Part shown: positions 6,601-12,645 of the stretch, in pieces
Numbering within the stretch: the stretch's first letter is position 1
Layout of the letters: every line of letters starts with the position of its first letter
Source of the DNA: Cytophagales bacterium
GTDB lineage: Bacteria; Bacteroidota; Bacteroidia; Cytophagales; Amoebophilaceae
Direction: 5' to 3'
DNA length: 12,645 nucleotides
Assembly (NCBI GenBank): GCA_022360235.1
Contig: JAKSDE010000503.1
Coordinates: 1-12,645, forward strand
The notes under the pieces: model-generated
Told to the model about the DNA's origin: nothing
Database searches by the model: none
Seen by the model: only the letters and a program-made list of their open reading frames with translations
Translations under genes and position numbers: made by a program

Positions 6601-6669
6601 AAGGACGTCTCTCCATTAACAAGATTATCCCTTAAGTTATAGGAGAAAGTTGTGAAAGGCAAAGTTAAC

Positions 6670-7872
6670 TTAGTTCTTACTATTTTTTATGATCATAGCT
6701 ACAATATCTTGCGCAATGCATCTCTTAGACTTGAGCGCCATGGAGGTAATGTGGTGTTTTTTATCAATTAGGGTAACCTTATTGGTATCATAGTCAAAAC
6801 CAGCCCCTTCGTCGTTGCATGAATTTAAAACAATTAGGTCAAAATTTTTAGCTTTTAGTTTCTTATAGGCATTGCTTAGCTCATCTTCTGTTTCCAGGGA
6901 AAACCCCACTATATATTGATGAGGTTTTTTCTTTTTACCTAGTTCCTTGGCAATATCTTTGGTGGATACTAATTCAAGTTGAAAATTAACGGATGCTTTC
7001 TTTATCTTCTGTGTGCTTGTTTGCTTGGGGGTAAAATCAGCGACAGCAGCCGCAAAAATGGCTATATCGCATTTCGGAAAGTGTTCAACACAGGTATGAT
7101 ACATCGCTTCTGCTGTATCCACTTTGTGAGGGTAAATGTTAGGGTGGTTGGTTGTAAGCTGGGTAGGGCCACTAATTAATATTACTTCTGCCCCTTGTTG
7201 TGCCATACAGGTAGCCAGCTCAAAGCCCATCTTCCCACTGGAACGATTTCCAATAAAACGGACTGGATCTATAGGCTCATGAGTAGGTCCTGCTGTGATG
7301 ACTACCTTTTTGTTAGCTAATAATTTCTTTTGACGCAAGAAACCCTGTACAATCTCTACAATGTACGCTGGCTCAACCATTCTTCCTTGGCCGACGAGAC
7401 CACTTGCCAACGGTCCCTTTTCTGCTTCCATAATATGATTGCCATAGGCCTGAAGCTTTTTTAAATTCTCTACGGTACTTGCATGCGCATACATATCTAA
7501 ATCCATGGCAGGTGCAATGAACACAGGGCATTGGGTAGAGAGGTAAACGGCGGTCAACAGATTATTGCAGAGCCCATGGGCAAATTTAGCAAGGGTATGT
7601 GCACTTGTAGGGGCTACGATCATCAAATCAGCCCACTTACCTAAGGTAACATGGTTATTCCATGTTTTGTCTTTAAAAAATTCAGAAAGTACGGGTTTGT
7701 TAGAAAGTGTTGAGAGGGTCAGTGGTGTAATAAAGTCTTTGGCGCTAGGAGTCATGATTACCTGTACTTCTGCTCCTTCTTTGACCAGCAATCTTGTAAG
7801 TAAAGCTGCCTTATATGCTGCGATACTCCCTGTGATTCCCAAAATAATCTTTCTTCCTTGAAGCATATTCAT
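6670..7872 (-). CDS. coaBC: CoaBC: phosphopantothenoylcysteine decarboxylase / phosphopantothenate-cysteine ligase
   Basis: This 400-residue bifunctional enzyme of coenzyme A synthesis joins cysteine to 4'-phosphopantothenate and decarboxylates the product. The N-terminal FMN-binding CoaC half (1-180) has GITGSIAAYK (12-21), the catalytic His74 (NNHVTLG) and PAMDLDMY (121-128). The C-terminal CoaB half has VITAGPTHEPIDPVRFIGNR (191-210), SSGKMG, AAAVADFTP and VGFSLETED. Two residues catalytic in the E. coli enzyme differ: Asn125 is Asp124 here, and the Cys of LACG is Ser157 (LASG). I recall the same substitutions in other Bacteroidota, so this is probably clade-typical. ATG 7872 lies 23 bp after the TPR gene; a second ATG two codons in is equally usable. 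Confidence 0.97.
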   Translation of the reverse strand: MNMLQGRKIILGITGSIAAYKAALLTRLLVKEGAEVQVIMTPSAKDFITPLTLSTLSNKPVLSEFFKDKTWNNHVTLGKWADLMIVAPTSAHTLAKFAHGLCNNLLTAVYLSTQCPVFIAPAMDLDMYAHASTVENLKKLQAYGNHIMEAEKGPLASGLVGQGRMVEPAYIVEIVQGFLRQKKLLANKKVVITAGPTHEPIDPVRFIGNRSSGKMGFELATCMAQQGAEVILISGPTQLTTNHPNIYPHKVDTAEAMYHTCVEHFPKCDIAIFAAAVADFTPKQTSTQKIKKASVNFQLELVSTKDIAKELGKKKKPHQYIVGFSLETEDELSNAYKKLKAKNFDLIVLNSCNDEGAGFDYDTNKVTLIDKKHHITSMALKSKRCIAQDIVAMIIKNSKN

Positions 7873-7895
7873 TGAGTGATTGGGTGTAGCACTCC

Positions 7896-9038
7896 CTATT
7901 CCAATTTACTGATAGTTTTCTCTACTTCCTTGATTTTCTCTGTCATATTCAAGCGTACATAAATACTTCTCAAGCTTTCAAGTATCAATAGTTCATGGGG
8001 TTGGCTTGCGTTGGCTTTTTCGAAAAGGGGTAAAGCTTTATATAAATAGCTATTAGCTACTTCGGTTAGCTGCTCACCCTGCTCTTGAAAAGCATCCATA
8101 GCCATACTGTCTATCCTGCTAATGACTTGGGCTGCTTGGTTGTAATATATTACAGCTAACTGAAAATTGGGTTCGAAAAGGTTAGCATCTATGGCTAGGG
8201 CCTGGGTGTAGTAGGCCGTAGCTTCTTCTTGTTTACCTAGCGTTTCATACAGATAAGCCAATTGGTAATAAGGAGTTATATGGGAGGGTTCCTCGGCTAT
8301 TTTGTCTTTTAATTGTCTTTCTTTTTCTTCCACCTTGTTAAGGGTTTGAAGTAATTGAATGGATGCATGGTTTAGCTCGTTGTTGAGTGGGTATTGCTGA
8401 AGGCCTTCGTTCAGGATGGAGAGGGCTTTTTCTTGCTCTTGTAAGTGTTTTTCTATGATGCTGGCAAGCCCATAGTAGACTTCTGGACTGGTATAGCCTA
8501 AGGCTAGATATTGCTCATAATTTTCGATAGCCAGCGCATAGTTTTCATCTTGATGGGCAGCGATAGCTGTATAGAGGTAGGCGGATGAGTCAGTAGGTTT
8601 AATTTTTTTACAAATAGCAAAGCTTTCAATAGCTCTATCATAGGCTTCCCTTCTGTAATACCTCACGCCCCGGTTGAGGTAGGATGCCCACAACGCATCA
8701 AGCTTCATTATTGAGAAGCTATGGTACTGAGATTTTTCTTTGGTCAAAGACAGCGCTTTATTGTAAGAGGCTAGTGCTTCATCTAAAAAATAAATAATGC
8801 TATCTAAAGAGACATCTTGTTTAGAAAGTTCTTCATAGACGATTCCTCGATAGTACCACGTTTTACCTTGCAGCTTTGTCTTCTCGTTTCCCACTGCTTG
8901 CTCGATGAAGTGTTGGGCTGTTGGTAGTTCACCCTTTTCTAACGCCACGATAGCACTTTTAGTAATACGCTTTTTTGCTTGTAGTGGAATCGTTAATATC
9001 CAAGGTATAATAATGAATATAGCCTTCTTATATAGCAT
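7896..9038 (-). CDS. Exported TPR-repeat protein
   Basis: The product is 380 residues. A signal peptide is visible: Lys4-Lys5, hydrophobic core FIIIPWILTIPLQA, probable cleavage after Ala21. At least five or six tetratricopeptide repeats follow, for instance GVRYYRREAYDRAIESFAIC, DENYALAIENYEQYLALG, QEKALSILNEGLQQYP and GKQEEATAYYTQALAI, so the mature protein should be a periplasmic helical scaffold that binds other proteins. No catalytic domain is seen. It follows gyrA after only 9 bp and precedes coaBC by 23 bp. A TPR gene directly after gyrA is common in Bacteroidota. Its specific role is unknown. Confidence 0.85.
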   Translation of the reverse strand: MLYKKAIFIIIPWILTIPLQAKKRITKSAIVALEKGELPTAQHFIEQAVGNEKTKLQGKTWYYRGIVYEELSKQDVSLDSIIYFLDEALASYNKALSLTKEKSQYHSFSIMKLDALWASYLNRGVRYYRREAYDRAIESFAICKKIKPTDSSAYLYTAIAAHQDENYALAIENYEQYLALGYTSPEVYYGLASIIEKHLQEQEKALSILNEGLQQYPLNNELNHASIQLLQTLNKVEEKERQLKDKIAEEPSHITPYYQLAYLYETLGKQEEATAYYTQALAIDANLFEPNFQLAVIYYNQAAQVISRIDSMAMDAFQEQGEQLTEVANSYLYKALPLFEKANASQPHELLILESLRSIYVRLNMTEKIKEVEKTISKLE

Positions 9039-9047
9039 TGTCTAAAG

Positions 9048-11510
9048 TTAATTGACTTTTTCTTCAATACGTTCAATCTTTTCTACCGCTGATATTTCGT
9101 CATTTCCACTCAAGCGAATCAGCCGTACACCCTGGGTAGCTCTACCCATGACCCGCAAATCAGCCACAGGGATTCTGATAGTCACGCCTGATTTATTAAT
9201 AATCATGAGTTCATCCCTATCTACTACTTCTTTAATAGCGACTAAGGCACCCGTTTTTTCGGTAATACGAAGGGTTAAAATACCTTTTCCTCCTCTTCTT
9301 GTGATTCTGTACGCATCAATAGAAGAGCGTTTCCCATAACCTTTCTCAGAGACAACAAGCAGGTCGGTACTATCTTTATACACGCCCACCATGCCTACGA
9401 CACGGTCATTGTCATCTGCCAGTGTAATTCCTTTTACTCCGGTAGTTATTCTTCCCATAGGCCTTACGTGGCGCTCGTGGAAGTGAATAGCTCTTCCTGA
9501 TTTTAGTGCGAGCACGATATGGTTATCTCCTTTGGTCAGTTTTACTTCTAAGAGTCTATCTCCCTCATTAATTTTAATCGCATGGATGCCCATAGGGCGA
9601 GGTCTTGCATAAGCTTTGAGCAGCGTCTTTTTAATAGTTCCCTTCTCTGTGCACATCATCACATAGCGACTATTCACATAGGCCTCATCTTGTAGGCTTT
9701 TTACTTTGATAACACTTGTTACTTTATCACCTTGTTCTATTTGAATCAGGTTTTGTATCGCTCTTCCTTTAGCGGCTCTGCTTCCCTCAGGAATAGCATA
9801 TACCTTTTTCCAGTATAACTGTCCAAATTCTGTAAAGATGAGCAAGTAGCTATGTGCTGAGGCAACAAATAGATGTTCTGTGAAGTCATCCTCTTTGGTA
9901 GTAGCTCCTCTCACCCCTACGCCTCCTCTGCCCTGTGTTCTGTAGTCTGAGAGGGGTGTTCTTTTAATATATCCTTGATGAGAAATGGTGATTACCATCT
10001 CTTCATCAGGAATCATATCTTCTACCGTAAATTCATCTATGTTGTGTTCAATCTGGGTTTTCCGCACATCTCCATATTGCTCTTTCATTTCGACGAGCTC
10101 ATCTTTGATAAGCTGCATGCGCAGTTCTTTCTTCTCTAATACTTCCTTGAGGCGCTTGCTAAGTTCTTTTACTTCTTTGTGTTCTTGCGTAATTTTTTCT
10201 CTCTCCAGCCCAGTGAGGCGTTGTAAACGCATATCGAGAATTGCTTTGGCTTGTACCTCACTGAAGGCATATTGTTCTATAAGGCCTTGTTTAGCTACTT
10301 CTGGATCATCCGCAGCACGTATTAAGGCGATTACCCTATCTAAATTGTCAAGGACAGTCAAGTAACCTTCTAAGAGGTGAAGTCTTTTCGCTGCCTGGCT
10401 TAGTTCATATTTTGTTTTTCGCGTGACTACTTCATGCCGGTGTTCTACAAAGTGGTGAATAATCTCTTGGAGATTAAGTATTTTGGGCCTACCATCTACT
10501 AATGCAACGTTGTTTACTCCAAAAGAAGTCTGTAGGGCGGTGTGTTTATAAAGATTATTCAATACTACATTAGCTACTGCATCTTTTTTGAGATCATAAA
10601 CTATTCTTAAACCGTCTCTGTCCGACTCATCTCGAATATCTGAAATTCCCTCAATCTTTTTCTCATTGACCAATCGGGCAGTCTTTTCAATCATTAGTGC
10701 CTTATTAACCATATAAGGAATTTCCGACACTATAATTTGCTCTTTCCCTGCTGGTGTTGTTGCTATACTTACTTTGGCACGCACAACTACCTTCCCCCTG
10801 CCTGTCTGATAAGCTGCTTTTACACCTTGATAACCATAGATAATACCTCCTGTAGGGAAGTCAGGTGCAACAACATGCTTTATGAGTTCTTCTATAGTAA
10901 TATCATTATTATCGACATAGGCAATGACCCCCGCTACTACTTCTCTCAAGTTATGGGGAGGCACATTAGTAGCCATACCTACTGCTATACCAGCCGAGCC
11001 ATTGATAAGAAGATTGGGCAGTTTAGCGGGTAATACTAGAGGTTCTTGCAGGGATTCGTCAAAGTTAGGCTGGAAGTCTACTGTATCTTTATTAAGGTCA
11101 GCGAGCAGTTCATCAGTCATCTTTGCTAACCGTGCTTCTGTATAACGCATAGCTGCTGGCTGATCGCCATCAATCGAGCCAAAGTTACCTTGCCCTTCTA
11201 TGAGCGGATAACGCAATGACCACTCCTGGGCTAGCCTCACCATGGTATCATAGACAGAGGCATCTCCATGGGGGTGGTACTTACCCAGTACTTCTCCTAC
11301 TATTCTGGCAGCTTTCTTGAAAGGCTTATTGTAACGAAGACTTAGTTCATGCATGCCATACAAAACGCGTCTATGAACAGGCTTCAAGCCATCGCGTATA
11401 TCTGGAAGTGCCCTTGCAATGATTACCGACATAGAGTAATCGATGTAGGCACCACGCATTTCATCTTCGATATTGATAGGGATAATCTTTTCTCTCCCTT
11501 CTTCAGTCAT
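9048..11510 (-). CDS. gyrA: DNA gyrase subunit A
   Basis: This 820-residue subunit breaks and rejoins DNA for ATP-driven negative supercoiling with GyrB. The catalytic tyrosine is Tyr123 in AAMRYTEARL. The quinolone-determining segment HPHGDASVYDTMVRLAQ (79-95) has Ala84 where E. coli has Ser83, while the acidic residue (Asp88, E. coli Asp87) is kept. The breakage-reunion domain, tower and coiled coil (to about 500) precede a C-terminal beta-pinwheel. The canonical GyrA box QRRGGKG is QGRGGVG at 526-532; a separate RRGGKG occurs at 738-743 in another blade. The ATG at 11510 gives the conserved EKIIPINIEDEMRGAYIDYSM start and distinguishes it from ParC. It leads the four-gene minus-strand series; the 5' region contains an AT-rich hairpin. 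Confidence 0.98.
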   Translation of the reverse strand: MTEEGREKIIPINIEDEMRGAYIDYSMSVIIARALPDIRDGLKPVHRRVLYGMHELSLRYNKPFKKAARIVGEVLGKYHPHGDASVYDTMVRLAQEWSLRYPLIEGQGNFGSIDGDQPAAMRYTEARLAKMTDELLADLNKDTVDFQPNFDESLQEPLVLPAKLPNLLINGSAGIAVGMATNVPPHNLREVVAGVIAYVDNNDITIEELIKHVVAPDFPTGGIIYGYQGVKAAYQTGRGKVVVRAKVSIATTPAGKEQIIVSEIPYMVNKALMIEKTARLVNEKKIEGISDIRDESDRDGLRIVYDLKKDAVANVVLNNLYKHTALQTSFGVNNVALVDGRPKILNLQEIIHHFVEHRHEVVTRKTKYELSQAAKRLHLLEGYLTVLDNLDRVIALIRAADDPEVAKQGLIEQYAFSEVQAKAILDMRLQRLTGLEREKITQEHKEVKELSKRLKEVLEKKELRMQLIKDELVEMKEQYGDVRKTQIEHNIDEFTVEDMIPDEEMVITISHQGYIKRTPLSDYRTQGRGGVGVRGATTKEDDFTEHLFVASAHSYLLIFTEFGQLYWKKVYAIPEGSRAAKGRAIQNLIQIEQGDKVTSVIKVKSLQDEAYVNSRYVMMCTEKGTIKKTLLKAYARPRPMGIHAIKINEGDRLLEVKLTKGDNHIVLALKSGRAIHFHERHVRPMGRITTGVKGITLADDNDRVVGMVGVYKDSTDLLVVSEKGYGKRSSIDAYRITRRGGKGILTLRITEKTGALVAIKEVVDRDELMIINKSGVTIRIPVADLRVMGRATQGVRLIRLSGNDEISAVEKIERIEEKVN

Positions 11511-11539
11511 ATTATAAAGTCAAATTTCTCTGTTTTGGA

Positions 11540-11564
11540 AAAAAATGCAATTTAAGCATTTTTT
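11540..11564 (-). promoter_or_regulatory. AT-rich hairpin in the gyrA leader
   Basis: Perfect 9-bp arms AAAAAATGC (11540-11548) and GCATTTTTT (11556-11564) flank a 7-base loop, ending about 30 bases before the gyrA start. On either strand the second arm ends in a run of T, so it could be a weak bidirectional terminator or an attenuator-like leader structure. Confidence 0.35.
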
Positions 11565-11640
11565 CGTGAATAAGGAACCTCCTCAAGCTGCAAGGTAGGT
11601 TGTGGCCCTGGAAAGTATGGCCTCCTCCTTGGGTAGTTAG

Positions 11641-11668
11641 TTCCTAGTTCTTAGTTACTGGTTTCGAT
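11641..11668 (+). repeat. Heptamer array D (7-bp period)
   Basis: Four consecutive 7-bp units TTCCTAG, TTCTTAG, TTACTGG, TTTCGAT, preceded by a partial TAGTTAG and followed by AGGGGA. It runs into the right arm of the inverted repeat exactly as array A runs into the left arm. Confidence 0.7.
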
Positions 11669-11731
11669 AGGGGACTGTAGAAAACCCTCCTTTCCCCGTC
11701 AAAAAGTTGCTCGATATGCCTCCTTGACTTT
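11658..11731 (-). repeat. Right arm of the 74-bp inverted repeat
   Basis: Reverse-complement partner of 854-927 (5 mismatches counted by eye). On the minus strand it covers the codons KVKEAYRATF plus stop (11701-11699) and the same GACGGGGAAAGG and CTACAGTCCCCTATCG segments. The outer flanking sequences differ completely between arms. Confidence 0.85.
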
Positions 11732-11917
11732 CATGGATTTTCCAAGCTTTTGAGTATATTTTTTTGCAAGGTTTTGTAGTGCAGTAAAGGTTTTTCTTGC
11801 AAATATTGCTACACTATACATGAGTTTTGGTGAGATAAAACGCTCATCTAAGTGTAAAACACAGTATTTAATACTTGTTAAGGGTCGACTAGCTAGTCGG
11901 CCCTGAAGTAATATTTT
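11699..11917 (-). pseudogene. C-terminal fragment of an unrecognised gene sharing the repeat's last codons
   Basis: On the minus strand the frame is open for 72 codons, from just after a stop at 11920-11918 to the TGA at 11701-11699. It contains LTSIKYCVLHLDERFISPKL, FARKTFTALQNLAKKYTQKL and KVKEAYRATF. The composition looks like real protein and the final ten residues match the end of the frame at 593-886. There is no suitable start for the full frame; an ATG inside it would give about 40 residues. It is probably the tail of a degraded mobile-element or multicopy gene. I cannot name the family. Confidence 0.4.
11882..11903. repeat. 22-bp imperfect palindrome
   Basis: GGGTCGACTAG is followed at once by CTAGTCGGCCC. 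This is nearly self-complementary with a single T/G imperfection, forming a GC-rich cruciform or hairpin. It lies inside the 11699-11917 fragment and has no T-run on either side, so it is not a clear terminator. Confidence 0.5.
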
Positions 11918-12511
11918 CTAAGGGAATTAGCACAAAAAAGTATCCCTCATCCTAGCACAACTTTTGGGTGTTCAGCCCCAGCTCTCCTATCCATAAAAGA
12001 CGAAATGGCTGTCCTGAGTTGCCAACTCAGCACCCTTCATAGCCCTACTTTAGTAGAGCAATCAGCTATAGTTCAGGGCAGCAGGAGGTTAACGCGAGCT
12101 CGACCGATTATCCTGTAAAAACACAATTATAAAGCATAGTCTGGCTTTTTCTATTCTCTATTTTTCTCATAGCAGCTGCAGGAATATAAGCTCCTGTTCC
12201 GGCCCAAAAGTGTACCAGAGCATTCACAGGGATGCAAGATTTATTCAAAAAATACTATTTTATTTTCCTTAAATTCCCTATTTTTTGCCTAAAAGACAAA
12301 AAATACACGTTCTCTCAAGCTAAGCAAGTATTTTCATCGAGCTGGCGTTAGGTTATAAAATTTAGAGACAAGGAAGCCATTCATCAGGGCGATCAGGGAA
12401 AATCCATCAAAATGCCAAGATTGGATGCGCGCTATTTTCAACAAGAGGGGAGTAAGCAACAGCAGGAACAAGCAGTAGCAATTTAGGGGTCAGGACAACC
12501 AGCCAAAAGAG
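11918..12511. other. Degenerate non-coding region, no gene recognised
   Basis: Stops occur in all frames I translated. Visible structure: a perfect 17-base dyad, CTGAGTTG-C-CAACTCAG, at 12014-12030, and AT-rich 9-bp arms TATTTTTTG (12279-12287) and CAAAAAATA (12297-12305) with a 9-base loop. A 42-codon plus-strand open stretch containing KMPRLDARYFQQEG (ends 12484) cannot be assigned. The segment 12090-12116 (TTAACGCGAGCTCGACCG) is GC-rich against the background. The whole looks like decayed mobile DNA. Confidence 0.4.
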
Positions 12512-12645
12512 CTATTCACGCGGGAATTTATCCAACAAAAGATAGCTGGAAATAGAAGGGTTGGATGAGAAGTCCTGAGTTACAAAGCCTTTGGAGTAGA
12601 AGCTGTCAAACGCTTTTTCAAAGGCACTCCAGTCTATTGGGTCTG
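12512..12645 (-). pseudogene. Probable IS5-type transposase remnant
   Basis: Entering from the right edge on the minus strand, the frame reads DPIDWSAFEKAFDSFYSKG. This resembles the N-terminal domain of IS5/IS1182-like transposases (IDWxxFExxFxxLYSxxGRP). Similarity ends after SKG: the expected GRPxxPIRLMVG is absent and the frame stops at 12514-12512. The transposase therefore appears to be cut here, with any upstream part outside the window. The match is about 19 residues, so other families remain possible. Confidence 0.35.

Noticed and set aside
11918..12130. RNase P RNA, tmRNA or a second intron in the right flank
   Set aside because: I checked for characteristic conserved cores (GAGGAAAGTCC, GGGG..TTTGGATT, domain V) and found none.
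12415..12484. Small plus-strand ORF starting MPRLDARYFQQ
   Set aside because: Only about 23 codons from the ATG, no ribosome site, surrounded by stops in decayed sequence; cannot be supported as a gene.
1..12645. CRISPR array, tRNA or rRNA genes, toxin-antitoxin pair
   Set aside because: No spaced direct repeats of CRISPR type, no tRNA cloverleaf or TTCGA arm in context, and no rRNA-like segment were found on reading the intergenic regions; the heptamer arrays have no spacers.

Overview
The window comes from an AT-rich member of the Bacteroidota. The best markers are an adjacent DUF6452 lipoprotein / DUF6048 outer-membrane pair, a gyrA followed by a TPR gene, a CoaBC with the PAMDLDMY / LASG residues I associate with this phylum, and a bifunctional nuclease with a C-terminal UVR segment. 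Intact housekeeping genes sit among truncated genes, transposase scraps and a group II intron fragment. That mixture suggests a decaying, repeat-rich genome such as an intracellular Cytophagales symbiont (Amoebophilus/Cardinium-like). The lineage is an inference; the phylum is much firmer.

Layout. Positions 1-575 look like the 5' RNA portion of a minus-strand group II intron that runs off the left edge. Positions 593-886 hold an unrecognised reading frame whose last codons lie in a 74-bp repeat. mgtE (2378-990, minus) has a long leader. A truncated glycosyltransferase (2637-2927) precedes the DUF6452 and DUF6048 genes (2902-4090, plus). A DUF151 bifunctional nuclease (4699-4109, minus) follows, with a 12-codon stub that looks like the start of etfB just upstream of it (4771-4712). 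The main block, gyrA -> TPR lipoprotein-like/secreted gene -> coaBC -> recN (11510 down to 4951, all minus, gaps of 9, 23 and 69 bp), is probably one transcription unit. To the right (11511-12645) there are only repeats, gene scraps and a probable IS5-type transposase remnant at the edge.

Gene roles. gyrA and recN act in DNA topology and double-strand-break repair, coaBC in coenzyme A synthesis, and mgtE in magnesium uptake. The DUF6452, DUF6048 and TPR products are envelope or exported proteins of unknown role.

I do not see a new defence or mobile system. The most interesting structure is a family of four short arrays with a 7-bp period (units like TTCCTGG, TTCTTAG, TTTCGAT). Each array sits at a point where a gene has been cut: the lost etfBA, the truncated glycosyltransferase, and the two arms of a 74-bp inverted repeat that brackets the whole 10.9-kb gene block. 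They look like footprints of repeat-mediated deletion or rearrangement.
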